A stretch of 64,000 bases of DNA from Sphingomonas sp. 32-66-10 (GTDB lineage Bacteria; Pseudomonadota; Alphaproteobacteria; Sphingomonadales; Sphingomonadaceae). Where the stretch lies: the NCBI GenBank assembly GCA_002280565.1, contig NCEF01000020.1:48078-112077 (forward strand), in the 5' to 3' direction. Below the pieces are notes generated by a model. That model searched no databases, had not been told where the DNA came from, and saw nothing but the letters and a program-made list of their open reading frames with translations. Below are positions 35,140 to 46,044 of this stretch, one piece after another (the stretch's first letter is position 1; every line of letters begins with the position of its first letter). Made by a program: the position numbers and the translations under genes.

Positions 35140-36385
35140 GATCAACTTCGACGGCATCATCGGCCCGAGCCACAATTATGCGGGCCTGAGCCACGGCAAC
35201 CTCGCCGCGACCCGCAATCAGGGCGCGGTGTCGCAACCCCGCGCCGCTGCGCTGCAGGGGATCGCGAAGATGCGCGCCAATCTGGCGCTTGGCCTGACCC
35301 AGGGCGTCCTCCTGCCCCATGCCCGCCCCGACCATCGCTGGCTCGACAGCCTTGCCACCGACTACGCCGAGGCCGCGCCGCACCTCCAGGCGCAGGCGCT
35401 GTCGGCCTCGGCAATGTGGGCCGCGAACGCCGCCACCGTGTCCCCCGCGCCCGACACCGCCGATGGCCGCTGCCACCTGACCGTCGCCAACCTCGTGACC
35501 ATGCCGCATCGCAGCCATGAGTGGCCCGAAACGCTGGCTCAGCTCCGCCTCGCGTTCGCGCATGACGCCTTCCGCGTCCACGGCCCCGTCCCCGCCCCGT
35601 TCGGCGACGAGGGCGCGGCCAACCACATGCGCCTGGCACCCGAGCATGACGCGCCGGGCATCGAGATCTTCGTTTATGGCGTTAGCGGCGGCCCCTTCCC
35701 TGCCCGCCAGCACCGTGAAGCCAGCATGGCGGTCGCCCGCCGCCACGGGCTGGACCCCGAACGGACCCTGTTCGTCGAGCAATCGGAAGAAGCGATCGCC
35801 GCTGGCGCCTTCCACAATGACGTCGTCGCCGTGGCCAACGCCAATGTCCTGTTCGCGCACGAACTGGCCTTTGCGGACAATGACAGTTTCTACGCCGACC
35901 TGCGCCACCTGATGCCCCGCGTCGAGATCGTCGAGGTGCCGGCGGCCGAAGTCAGCCTCGCTGACGCGATCAGCTCCTATCTGTTCAATGCCCAGCTGGT
36001 GACGCTGCCCGGTGGCGAGACCGGGCTGATCCTCCCCACCGAGGCCCGCAATACACCGTCCGTATGGAGCTGGCTCCAGCGCCACGTTGCCGGCAACGGC
36101 CCGATCCGGCATCTGGAGGTGGTCGATGTGCGCGAATCGATGGCCAATGGCGGCGGCCCCGCCTGCCTGCGTCTGCGCGTCGTCGCCGATCCCGCCACCA
36201 TCGATCCGCGCTTCCTGGTCGATTCAGCCAAGCTCGACCGGATCGCGGCAGTGATCGAGGCGCACTGGCCCGCGGCGATCGCACAGGATCAAATCGGCGA
36301 CCCTGCACTCATCGCCCATATCGCCGCCGCCCGGGCCGCGCTGCTCGACGCACTCGGGTTCGATCCGGCGAATCTGTCGGGTTAA
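35126..36385 (+). CDS. astB: N-succinylarginine dihydrolase
   Basis: Converts N2-succinylarginine to succinylornithine with release of ammonia and CO2. 419 residues of the amidinotransferase (pentein) fold: NFDGIIGPSHNYAGLSHGN at the start, the HNDVVAVANANVLFAHE region with the catalytic His, and Cys347 in NGGGPACLRLRV as nucleophile. The remaining AST genes (astC, astD, astE) are not in this operon. Confidence 0.95.
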   Translation: MPRVEINFDGIIGPSHNYAGLSHGNLAATRNQGAVSQPRAAALQGIAKMRANLALGLTQGVLLPHARPDHRWLDSLATDYAEAAPHLQAQALSASAMWAANAATVSPAPDTADGRCHLTVANLVTMPHRSHEWPETLAQLRLAFAHDAFRVHGPVPAPFGDEGAANHMRLAPEHDAPGIEIFVYGVSGGPFPARQHREASMAVARRHGLDPERTLFVEQSEEAIAAGAFHNDVVAVANANVLFAHELAFADNDSFYADLRHLMPRVEIVEVPAAEVSLADAISSYLFNAQLVTLPGGETGLILPTEARNTPSVWSWLQRHVAGNGPIRHLEVVDVRESMANGGGPACLRLRVVADPATIDPRFLVDSAKLDRIAAVIEAHWPAAIAQDQIGDPALIAHIAAARAALLDALGFDPANLSG

Positions 36386-36460
36386 TTGACAGGTAACCAT
36401 AGCTGTTAACGCGAAACCCGCCAATTCCGTATTTGGCCCGGGTCTTGCGTATCGAATGGC

Positions 36461-36676
36461 ATGCTGTCACGCGTCAAACGCCTCTTCACCATCAAGACCA
36501 GATTCGAGGCGTTTGCCGTGATCTACGGCCTTGGCGTCGGGGCGGTTGATCGCGGCATTCACTATCTGGAGCAATATCCCGGCTTTGGCGGATGGCTGCT
36601 GTTTGCGGTCTGCCCCATCGCGGTGTTCATGGCGGGCGCGCGGATCCTCGATTCGCTCGATGCCGGGATCGAATAG
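36461..36676 (+). CDS. Small membrane protein, function unknown
   Basis: 71 residues: a basic start (MLSRVKRLFTIKTRFEAF), two hydrophobic segments (about 17-27 and 43-60) and an acidic end. No family is recognised with certainty; short proteins of this kind with a TRFEAF motif occur in sphingomonads. It lies 75 bp after astB and 52 bp before the broken kinase gene. Confidence 0.65.
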   Translation: MLSRVKRLFTIKTRFEAFAVIYGLGVGAVDRGIHYLEQYPGFGGWLLFAVCPIAVFMAGARILDSLDAGIE

Positions 36677-36728
36677 GCCATTTTATCGGACGGTCTGTCG
36701 GGGGACGGACCGGATGGGGGAGATTAGA

Positions 36729-37881
36729 GTGCGGTTGTTTCGGGGCATGTTCACGGCACTGGCGGCGCAGGCGCTGCTGATCGTGGCGGTGGCGGGCGGG
36801 CTGCTGTTGTGGAATGTTTATTCCACCAGCGAACGCGTGCTGCGCGACCGCGATGCAGCGCAGCTCGACGCCTTCGCCGCGCTGGTCAGTGAGGCGGCGG
36901 CGGCGGGCAAGCCGTATGACCGCATCGTCGCCGACCTCGACCGGCGCGACCCGCATCTCCTCGGCGGCCGCGTGGCGATCGTGGGGGCGGGCGACCGGCT
37001 GCTGGGCGGCCCCGCTGCCGGACCTGTCTTGCTCGAGCGTCCGGTGGTGGTCGATGGCCGCACCGTCGCCACCGCGCGCGTGGTGCGCCCGCCGCAGCTC
37101 AGCGACCGCGACCGTGCGTTGCTGCGCGACCATTATATCGGCATCGGCGCGATTCTGACGGGCATCCTCGCCCTGCTGCTCCAACCGCTTCGAACGGATC
37201 GAAACGGCGCGTCGCACCTGGCTGGTGATGATCGCAGAAGAGCTGCGCGAGCCGATTGCCTCACTCGGCGGACGCCTTGAAACGTTGCAGGAAGCACTGA
37301 CCGCCGAACCCGAATTCAAGGCGGCGATCGAAGCCGACCAGAACCGCCTCGCGCGTATGGCCGAAGACCTGCACGCCGTCGCGCTCGCCGATCTTGGCCG
37401 CCTCCCGCTGCGCTTCGCCGATGTCGATCCCCGCGCGCTGATCCACAACGCCATCTGGAGCCACGGCAAGCGCGCCGAGGCGGCCGGCGTGCGGCTCGAA
37501 ACCAGCAACCTGCCCCCCTACACCATCCTGGTGAAGTGGGACGCCGAGCGGATCGAACAACTGTTCGGCGCGCTGATCGAAAACAGCATGCGCTACGTCC
37601 CGCGCGGCGGCCGCATCGTCCTTGGTCTCGAAAGCCAGCGCGATGCGTGGCGTCTGATCGTCGATGATAATGCGCCGGGCATCGATGTGCAGCTCGCCCA
37701 GCAATTGTTCGAACCCTTCTACCGCGCCAATGCCAAGGACACGCCCGGCGGATCGGGCCTCAGCCTCGCCACCGCCCGCGCGATCGTGGAAGGGCATCAC
37801 GGCCGGATCGAAGCGAGCAACTCCCCGATCGGCGGCCTGCGCATCACCGTGGTCCTGCCCGCCTCCCCACCGATGGCGTGA
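36729..37881 (+). pseudogene. Sensor histidine kinase, frameshifted and lacking the H-box His
   Basis: The gene is split between two frames. 36729-~37180 gives a kinase N-terminus: TM1, a periplasmic loop with ALVSEAAAAGKPYDRIVADL, then TM2. After a one-base shift near 37180 a second frame gives RFERIETARRTWLVMIAEELREP and a full HATPase domain (ENSMRYVP, DDNAPGID, GGSGLSLATARAI). The H-box reads AEELREP where SHELRTP is expected, so Glu replaces the phospho-acceptor (codon 37237-37239). GTG 36729 has GGGGAG upstream. No response regulator is adjacent. Sequencing error cannot be excluded. Confidence 0.75.
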
Positions 37882-37907
37882 GGCAGGAGCGACCGCCCTC
37901 TTCTTAG

Positions 37908-37931
37908 CCCCTCCCGCCTTCGCGGGAGGGG
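37908..37931. repeat. REP-like hairpin, single copy
   Basis: CCCCTCCCGC-cttc-GCGGGAGGGG followed by TTGGGGAGGG. It belongs to the same family as the doublet at 40022-40125 and lies between the broken kinase gene and the pccA stop, where it may also stop transcription. Confidence 0.7.
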
Positions 37932-37982
37932 TTGGGGAGGGTCTTCTTCGTCTGTTTCTTCGTAGCGAGCGCCGTCCGCGCC

Positions 37983-40013
37983 TCACTCAAACTCCAAAAT
38001 CGCCGCATCCACCGCCAGGCTGTCGCCCGCGGCAAAGTTGATCGCCTTGACCACGCCCGCTTTCTCGGCGCGCAGGATGTTCTCCATCTTCATCGCCTCG
38101 ACCACCGCGAGCGGCTGGCCGGCCTCGACCTTCTCGCCCTCGCCCACCTCGATCCGCGTCAGCAGCCCCGGCATCGGCGCGAGCAGGAACCGGCTCATGT
38201 CCGGCGGGATCTTCTCGATCATGTGGCGGGCCAGCTCGGCGACGCGCGGCGCGTAGACCTTTACGTCATGCGCCGCCCCACGCGTCCGCAGCGTCCATCC
38301 GGCACGGGTGCGTTTCACCCCGACGCTCAACAGTTCTTCACCATCGATGCGGAATTGTGCCAGCCGCTGCCCCGGCTGCCACCCCGTGGCAATATCGAGC
38401 GGCGCCGCGTCATCTGTGAAACTGACCAGCATCCCTCCGGCATGGCCATCGACGCTGATGTCGAACCTCTCGCCGCCGATCAGCACAACGCGCTCGCTCG
38501 AAAGCGTCGGCATCGCAAGCTGCCCCGAAATCTCGACCGCCCGCGCAGCCTGGATCAGGTCCAGCACCGTCGCCACCGCCGCTAGCTTGCGCTGCAGCGA
38601 CGCGTCGGCCGGCGCGCCCTCGAACCCCTCGGGATATTCCTCCGCGATAAAACCGGTGGTCAGCGCCCCCGACCGGAAGCGCGGATGCTGCATCAGCGCC
38701 GACAGGAAATCGATATTGTTGCCCAGCCCCTCCAGCTCGAATCGGTCGAGCGCCGCGACCTGCAAATCCGCCGCTTCATCCCGCGTGTTGCCCCAGGTGA
38801 TCAGCTTGGCGATCATCGGGTCATAGAACATGCTGACCTCGCCCCCCTCGGCCACGCCATCATCGACGCGGACATAGCCGTCACCACCGACAGCGCCATA
38901 TGGCGTCTCCTGCGCCGCCGGGGGCGCATAGCGCACCAGCCGCCCGGTGCTCGGCAGGAACCCGCGATACGGATCCTCGGCATAGACCCGATTCTCGATC
39001 GCCCAGCCGGTCAGCGTCACCTCATCCTGCGTGAACGCAAGGCGCTCCCCCGCCGCGACGCGGATCATCTGCTCAACCAGATCGAGGCCCGTAATCGCCT
39101 CGGTCACCGGATGCTCGACCTGCAGCCGGGTGTTCATTTCGAGGAAGTAGAAGCCGTCGCCGGTCTTGTCGGCACCGGAGACGATCAACTCGACCGTCCC
39201 CGCCGAATAATAGCCCACCGCCCGCGCCAGCGCGACCGCCTGCTCGCCCATCTTGCGGCGCATCTCGGGCGTCACGAAGGGCGACGGCGCCTCCTCGACC
39301 ACCTTCTGGTGCCGCCGCTGGATCGAGCATTCGCGCTCGCCCAAATAGAGGATATTACCATGCTGATCGCCGATCAGCTGGATTTCGATATGGCGCGGCT
39401 GTTCGATGAACTTCTCGATGAACACGCGGTCGTCGCCGAACGACGCCAGCCCCTCGCGCTTGGTCGCCTCAAAGCCCTCGCGGACGTCCTGCTCGCTCCA
39501 AGCCAGCCGCATCCCCTTGCCGCCGCCGCCGGCCGACGCCTTCATCATCACTGGATAGCCGATGTCGGACGCGATCTTCACCGCCTCATCGGTATCGGCG
39601 ATCTCGCCCAGATAGCCGGGGACGACATTGACCCCCGCCGCCTTGGCCAGCTTCTTGGACTCGATCTTGTCCCCCATCGCCGCGATCGCATTGGCCGGCG
39701 GCCCGACAAAGGCGATCCCCGCCTCCGCGCACGCCTTGGCAAAGCTCTCACGCTCCGACAGGAAGCCGTAGCCGGGATGGATCGCATCCGCGCCAGTCGC
39801 CTTGGCCGCGGCCAGAATGAGGTCAGCCTTGAGATAGCTCTCCGCCGCCGGCGCCGGCCCCAGCCGCACCGCCTCATCCGCCATCAACACATGCGGCGCG
39901 CGCGCATCAGCGTCGGAATAGACCGCGACGGTCGCAATCCCCATCCGCTTGGCGGTGCGGAACACGCGACACGCAATCTCACCACGATTGGCGACCAGGA
40001 TTTTCTTGAACAC
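37983..40013 (-). CDS. pccA: Propionyl/acetyl-CoA carboxylase alpha subunit (biotin carboxylase + carrier)
   Basis: 676 residues joining an ATP-grasp biotin carboxylase (KILVANRGEIACRV at the start, then GGGKGMRL and the EMNTRLQVEHPVTE motif) to a C-terminal biotinyl domain with the lysine in VEAMKMEN. It carboxylates biotin for transfer to propionyl-CoA by PccB, which is encoded 7.5 kb upstream on the same strand. GTG is the start codon. It is separated from the rest of the methylmalonyl-CoA run by the REP doublet, so it may have its own promoter. Confidence 0.92.
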   Translation of the reverse strand: MFKKILVANRGEIACRVFRTAKRMGIATVAVYSDADARAPHVLMADEAVRLGPAPAAESYLKADLILAAAKATGADAIHPGYGFLSERESFAKACAEAGIAFVGPPANAIAAMGDKIESKKLAKAAGVNVVPGYLGEIADTDEAVKIASDIGYPVMMKASAGGGGKGMRLAWSEQDVREGFEATKREGLASFGDDRVFIEKFIEQPRHIEIQLIGDQHGNILYLGERECSIQRRHQKVVEEAPSPFVTPEMRRKMGEQAVALARAVGYYSAGTVELIVSGADKTGDGFYFLEMNTRLQVEHPVTEAITGLDLVEQMIRVAAGERLAFTQDEVTLTGWAIENRVYAEDPYRGFLPSTGRLVRYAPPAAQETPYGAVGGDGYVRVDDGVAEGGEVSMFYDPMIAKLITWGNTRDEAADLQVAALDRFELEGLGNNIDFLSALMQHPRFRSGALTTGFIAEEYPEGFEGAPADASLQRKLAAVATVLDLIQAARAVEISGQLAMPTLSSERVVLIGGERFDISVDGHAGGMLVSFTDDAAPLDIATGWQPGQRLAQFRIDGEELLSVGVKRTRAGWTLRTRGAAHDVKVYAPRVAELARHMIEKIPPDMSRFLLAPMPGLLTRIEVGEGEKVEAGQPLAVVEAMKMENILRAEKAGVVKAINFAAGDSLAVDAAILEFE

Positions 40014-40021
40014 CCTTCACT

Positions 40022-40125
40022 CCCCTCCCGCTTGCGGGAGGGGCCGGGGGAGGGCCTGTCCGCGCGCGGTGTAATTTGTTGTGAGGGACAGGCCCTCCCC
40101 TAGCCCCTCCCGCAAGCGGGAGGGG
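40022..40125. repeat. REP-like doublet (40-bp inverted repeat)
   Basis: 40022-40061 and 40086-40125 are inverted copies matching at about 38 of 40 positions. Each holds CCCCTCCCGC-tt-GCGGGAGGGG plus a GGGGAGGGCCTGTCC arm. This is a BIME-like arrangement in the pccA leader. The same unit occurs singly at 37908. Confidence 0.88.
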
Positions 40126-40129
40126 GATT

Positions 40130-40387
40130 TCAGTCCAGTTCTCGCCGGATCAACCAACTTCTAGCCGTTTGATAGACTAGATGGATGGCGATCGGCACGC
40201 TGACCCACCCTGCCAAGCTGAGATACGCAGCCCAGATCGGCCAGACTGCTCCGTCACCTTCGCACCACGGAAAGCCTTTGCAGTCACCATCGCTGCTGAC
40301 GAGCAGTTCGATGCCGAAGGGCAGCCATCCAAAGACAAGCAGCAGGCCCACAAGACAGCCAACGACCCTGAGAGCGAGGAGACTCAC
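40130..40387 (-). CDS. Small membrane protein, function unknown
   Basis: 85 residues, GTG start, with two hydrophobic segments (about 4-28 and 48-72) around a short cysteine-containing loop (DGDCKGFPWCEGDG). Not recognised. It is in the same direction as its neighbours, 22 bp after the next small membrane protein gene, and just before the REP doublet. Confidence 0.5.
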   Translation of the reverse strand: MSLLALRVVGCLVGLLLVFGWLPFGIELLVSSDGDCKGFPWCEGDGAVWPIWAAYLSLAGWVSVPIAIHLVYQTARSWLIRRELD

Positions 40388-40409
40388 TCGGCCACCTCAG
40401 ATCCCGCCC

Positions 40410-40760
40410 TCACCTCGCCTGCCCCTTATACACCGCCTTCGCGAGTTCTTTTGACGAACGTGCGAGTTGACCGAAGCTCGCCGGAGAGTGCGACAGCCCT
40501 CTCGCGACACCGAAAAGTAAGAAAGCGATACCTAGCAAGACGCCAACATAAGTCGGCCCGATAACTATGATGCCCCACTCGGGTACGATCGGGTTAATCC
40601 CAAACAGAATCCCGATAAGTGCCATCGGGGCCACTCCGATCAAGAAGCACACGAAGCCCGCGAAATAGGGCCGCATCTTCACCAACAGCTTCCAAACCAT
40701 AGCCTGGATGCCGAAGAAAATCGCGGCGGGCACCACGATAAAGAACATTATAAAGTCCAC
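40410..40760 (-). CDS. Small polytopic membrane protein, function unknown
   Basis: 116 residues with three hydrophobic segments (about 2-22, 31-52 and 62-86) and a basic soluble tail. Not recognised. The GTG start directly abuts the stop of the LprI-like gene; an ATG four codons in is an alternative. Confidence 0.55.
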   Translation of the reverse strand: MDFIMFFIVVPAAIFFGIQAMVWKLLVKMRPYFAGFVCFLIGVAPMALIGILFGINPIVPEWGIIVIGPTYVGVLLGIAFLLFGVARGLSHSPASFGQLARSSKELAKAVYKGQAR

Positions 40761-41108
40761 TTACTCCGCCAACTCCAGCTCCGCGAGCCGGACAGTCCGC
40801 TCAAGCGTCAGCGACGTCCGGCAGTTGATGTTCAGACCTTTGTCCAACGACACGCCCAGGCTGAACGGGAACTCGGCATCGCACTCGGCATCGCGAAACG
40901 CGATCCATGCGCGCTGTGCTGCCCGCAGCCGTTCTGCATCTTCGACGGAGCGACTGCGGAATACCGCCAACGTCTTCCACCACTGCACATTGAGCGAAAC
41001 GTCAGCCTCGTTGTACGCGGCAAGCGCACAGTCGTTCATCTCGGATTGCGTGGTCGCCGTGCTGCAATCCGCGGCAACAAGTCCGGCAAAGGCCAGCGCA
41101 AGACTCAT
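40761..41108 (-). CDS. LprI-like (DUF1311) exported protein
   Basis: 115 residues with a short signal peptide (MSLALAFAGLVAA) and the DUF1311 core: DCSTATTQSEMNDCALAAYNEADVSLN, then LRAAQRAWIAFRDAECDAE. Cysteines are spaced as in the family and probably form disulfides in the periplasm. LprI of mycobacteria inhibits lysozyme; most relatives are untested. The ATG overlaps the DUF2442 stop (TGATG). Confidence 0.82.
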   Translation of the reverse strand: MSLALAFAGLVAADCSTATTQSEMNDCALAAYNEADVSLNVQWWKTLAVFRSRSVEDAERLRAAQRAWIAFRDAECDAEFPFSLGVSLDKGLNINCRTSLTLERTVRLAELELAE

Positions 41109-41368
41109 CACGCCGCCTTCGGTGCGGGCGCACCACGCAACAGCCCCTCGGTGCTCAAATCCTCGTCAATCTCGGGCCAGTGGATGCCGTAACCAGCCCC
41201 CGCCAGCTCCCACTTCGCCCGTTGCTCGACCGTCGCGTGCAACAGGCGCGGATACCAGGCGAGCGGCACCGAAATGGTGCGCCCATCCATCAGATCGACG
41301 ATCAGGCTGTGCGCGTCGCAGCGGACGTCCAGCACCTGCTCGTCGGTGACTTTAGCCGAAATATTCAT
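41108..41368 (-). CDS. DUF2442 domain protein
   Basis: 86 residues with the family pattern: KVTDEQVLDVRCDAHSLIVDLMDGRTISVPLAWYPRLLHA, then WELAGAGYGIHWPEIDEDLSTEGLL. DUF2442 proteins are commonly encoded next to DUF4160 proteins and are suspected toxin-antitoxin partners, without experimental proof known to me. The start overlaps the DUF4160 gene by 17 bp. Confidence 0.85.
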   Translation of the reverse strand: MNISAKVTDEQVLDVRCDAHSLIVDLMDGRTISVPLAWYPRLLHATVEQRAKWELAGAGYGIHWPEIDEDLSTEGLLRGAPAPKAA

Positions 41369-41585
41369 GCCACGCCTCCATAAACGCGGTTCGGTTCTGT
41401 TCGACCATGGCGACGATGCCGCCAATTTCATGCGCCCGGAATCCGCGACTCTTCGCAACCTCCAGGCTCTCCAGCCAGATCTTGATCGTAGCATCGCCAC
41501 GATCGACATGCACATGCGGCGGTTCGTTGGGCTCGTGACTATAGAAATAGAAGCGAAACGCCCCGATCCGCAGCAGCGTCGGCAT
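41352..41585 (-). CDS. DUF4160 domain protein
   Basis: 77 residues: [31 protein letters not shown] followed by an IWLESLEVAKSRGF core and the FMEAWHEYF end, all typical of DUF4160. HVHV histidines are conserved in the family. It overlaps bioB by one base (TAATG) and DUF2442 by 17 bp, giving a tightly coupled pair that may be a toxin-antitoxin module (inference). Confidence 0.85.
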   Translation of the reverse strand: MPTLLRIGAFRFYFYSHEPNEPPHVHVDRGDATIKIWLESLEVAKSRGFRAHEIGGIVAMVEQNRTAFMEAWHEYFG

Positions 41586-42583
41586 TACTCCGCCGCCTCC
41601 AGCTCCGCCTTTACCTCACCCTGCATCGCCCGCATCCCCAGCCGCGCAAACAACGCCGCGTCCTTGTCGTCGCCCGCATTCCCGGTGGTCAGCAGCTTGT
41701 CCCCTGTGAAGATCGAATTCGCCCCCGCCATGAAGCACAAGGCCTGCGTCTCATCGCTCATGCTCTCGCGACCAGCGGACAGGCGCACCATAGACTCCGG
41801 CATCGTGATCCGCGCCACCGCCACCGTCCGCACAAACTCGATCTGGTCGATCTTCGCCAGCGGCGTGTCGTGCAGCATGTCGCCCAGCACCGTGCCCTTG
41901 ACCGGCACCAGCGCGTTCACCGGCACGCTCTCGGGATGCTTGGGCAGGGTCGCCAGCGCGTGGATAAAGCCGACGCGATCCGCCCGCGTCTCGCCCATGC
42001 CCACGATCCCGCCGCAACACACGTTGATCCCCGCCTCACGCACATGGTCCAGCGTTTCCAGCCGGTCCGCGAACGTCCGCGTCGTGATCACCTCGCCATA
42101 GCGTTCGGGCGAGGTGTCGATATTGTGGTTGTAATAATCCAGCCCCGCCTCGGCGAGCTGCGCGGCCTGCCCCTCGGTCAGCATGCCCAGCGTCATGCAG
42201 GTTTCCATGCCCATCTGGCGCACGCCCTTCACCATCTCGACGATCGCGGGCATGTCGCGGTCCTTGGGGTTGCGCCACGCCGCGCCCATGCAGAAGCGCG
42301 ACGAGCCATTATCCTTCGCCTGCGCCGCCGCCTGCAGCACCGCGCGGACATCCATCAGCTTGGTCGCCTTCAGCCCCGTCTCGGCATGGGTCGACTGGTT
42401 GCAATAGCCGCAATCCTCCGGGCACCCGCCGGTCTTGATGCTCAGCAGCGTCGACAGCTGCACCTCATCCGCCGCGAAATGCGCGCGGTGGACGGTCGCG
42501 GCCTGATAAATCAGCTCCATGAACGGCAGGTCGAACAGCGCAGCGATCTCGTCGCGGGTCCAATCGGTACGGGTGGCGGTCAT
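41585..42583 (-). CDS. bioB: Biotin synthase
   Basis: Radical-SAM enzyme that inserts sulfur into dethiobiotin. 332 residues from ATG 42583, with Cys54, Cys58 and Cys61 of the CPEDCGYC cluster, and the [10 protein letters not shown] and GGIVGMGE motifs. The start is placed after a dispersed repeat; the frame stays open through that repeat to 42694, but the added residues are repeat-encoded. Its place within a methylmalonyl-CoA cluster suits the biotin demand of PccAB. Confidence 0.95.
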   Translation of the reverse strand: MTATRTDWTRDEIAALFDLPFMELIYQAATVHRAHFAADEVQLSTLLSIKTGGCPEDCGYCNQSTHAETGLKATKLMDVRAVLQAAAQAKDNGSSRFCMGAAWRNPKDRDMPAIVEMVKGVRQMGMETCMTLGMLTEGQAAQLAEAGLDYYNHNIDTSPERYGEVITTRTFADRLETLDHVREAGINVCCGGIVGMGETRADRVGFIHALATLPKHPESVPVNALVPVKGTVLGDMLHDTPLAKIDQIEFVRTVAVARITMPESMVRLSAGRESMSDETQALCFMAGANSIFTGDKLLTTGNAGDDKDAALFARLGMRAMQGEVKAELEAAE

Positions 42584-42590
42584 TATATCT

Positions 42591-42680
42591 TCCGTTCGTG
42601 CTGAGCTTGTCGAAGCACCGTTCTTCCCTCTGCCCACGAAAGACAAGGACTGCCCTTCGACAAGCTCAGGGCGAACGGAT
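42591..42680. repeat. Inverted pair of a CTTCGACAAGCTCAG dispersed repeat
   Basis: TCCGTTCG..GCTGAGCTTGTCGAAG at 42591-42615 and its complement CTTCGACAAGCTCAGG..CGAACGGA at 42655-42679 can form a long stem with a loop of roughly 40 nt. The unit is a well-known dispersed repeat in sphingomonads and other Proteobacteria. It fills the 107-bp gap between scpA and bioB and could attenuate read-through. Confidence 0.85.
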
Positions 42681-42690
42681 GTAGAGGCTT

Positions 42691-44829
<2,139 letters not shown>

Positions 44830-45609
44830 TTACTTACCCTTGAACTCCGGCGCCCGCTTGCCGAGGAACGCCATCACGCCTTCGCGGAAATCCTCGGTCT
44901 TGCCCGCAATCCGCTGATGCGCCGCTTCGACGCTCAGCGTCTCCGACAGCGTGTTGTTGAGCGCCGCCTTGATCTGCGCGCGGATCAGGCCCAGCGCGAT
45001 GGTCGGCTTGGCGGCCAGCGTCGCGGCGAGCTTGCCCGCCTCCGCCATCAGCGCGTCGTCCTCGACCACGCGTGCGACCAGCCGCGCGTCCTTGGCGTCA
45101 TCGGCGAACATCTTCTCGCCCAGCAATGCCATTTCCAGCGCCTTGGCCCGTCCCGCCGACTTGGCGACCAGCCAGGTCGCACCGCAATCGGGCACCAGCC
45201 CAATATTGCTGAAGGCAAGCAGCAGATAGGCGCTCTTCGCCATCACCACGATATCGCCGCCCAGCGCGATGCCGACGCCCGCGCCCGCCGCCGGGCCGTT
45301 GATCGCGGTGACGATCGGGATCGGCAGCTTGGAAAGCGTCTCGGCCAGCGGATTGTAGTGAAACTCCAGGCTCTCCGCCGGATCGACCGGCCCGCGCTCC
45401 ATCCGCCCGGCCAGGTCCGCGCCGGAGCAGAACGCCCGCCCCTCCCCGGTCAGCAGCACCGCCCGCGCGCCCTCATTCATCGCGCGCAACAGCGACGCGC
45501 GGATCAGGTCGAGCATGTCGAACGTCACCGCATTCAGCCGCTCGGGCCGGTTCAGCCGGATCGTCGCGACGCCGTGTTCAAGGCTGTAAAGGACGGTCTC
45601 GTCGGTCAA
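44830..45609 (-). CDS. Enoyl-CoA hydratase/isomerase family protein
   Basis: Crotonase-fold protein of 259 residues with RLNRPERLNAV, the oxyanion-forming FCSGADLAG and NGPAAGAGVGIALGGDIVV. It resembles PaaG-type isomerases and hydratases. The TTG at 45609 is chosen because it overlaps the mce stop as TTGA with AGGGAGAGG upstream; the longer frame has no similarity. Exact substrate unknown. Position between mce and scpA suggests a branched-chain or odd-chain acyl-CoA step. Confidence 0.85.
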   Translation of the reverse strand: MTDETVLYSLEHGVATIRLNRPERLNAVTFDMLDLIRASLLRAMNEGARAVLLTGEGRAFCSGADLAGRMERGPVDPAESLEFHYNPLAETLSKLPIPIVTAINGPAAGAGVGIALGGDIVVMAKSAYLLLAFSNIGLVPDCGATWLVAKSAGRAKALEMALLGEKMFADDAKDARLVARVVEDDALMAEAGKLAATLAAKPTIALGLIRAQIKAALNNTLSETLSVEAAHQRIAGKTEDFREGVMAFLGKRAPEFKGK

Positions 45610-46028
45610 TGCGCCTCTCCCTTCGGTGTTTCCATAATCTCGGTCAGCACCCCACCCATGTCGCGCGGGTGGACAAAGAAAATCAACGTCCCATGCGCCC
45701 CGATGCGCGGTTCGCCCAGCACGCGCGCGCCCTTTGCCTCGAACCATGCCTTGGCTTCATGGATGTCCGGCACTTCGTAACACAGATGATGCTGCCCGCC
45801 CGCCGGGTTCTTCGCCAGAAACCCGTGGATCGGCGAGTCCGCGCCCAGCGGCTCGATCAGTTCGATCTGCGTATTCGGCGTATCGACAAAGCACACCTTC
45901 ACCCCCTGCGCCGGCAGGTCGAAGGGGTCGTGGATCGTCTCCGCCCCCATCACATCGCGATAGAAGGCGATCGAGTCCGCGATCGACGGCGTCGCCACGC
46001 CGATATGGTTGAGCCGGCCGAGCTTCAT
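45606..46028 (-). CDS. mce: Methylmalonyl-CoA epimerase
   Basis: 140-residue vicinal-oxygen-chelate protein with metal-binding HIGVA near the N-terminus, HHLCYEVPD in the middle and LIFFVHPRDMGGVLTEIME at the end. It interconverts the 2S product of propionyl-CoA carboxylase and the 2R substrate of the mutase, linking pccAB with scpA. ATG 46028 begins the conserved region. Confidence 0.95.
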   Translation of the reverse strand: MKLGRLNHIGVATPSIADSIAFYRDVMGAETIHDPFDLPAQGVKVCFVDTPNTQIELIEPLGADSPIHGFLAKNPAGGQHHLCYEVPDIHEAKAWFEAKGARVLGEPRIGAHGTLIFFVHPRDMGGVLTEIMETPKGEAH

Positions 46029-46044
46029 GAAGTCATTCCACGGT

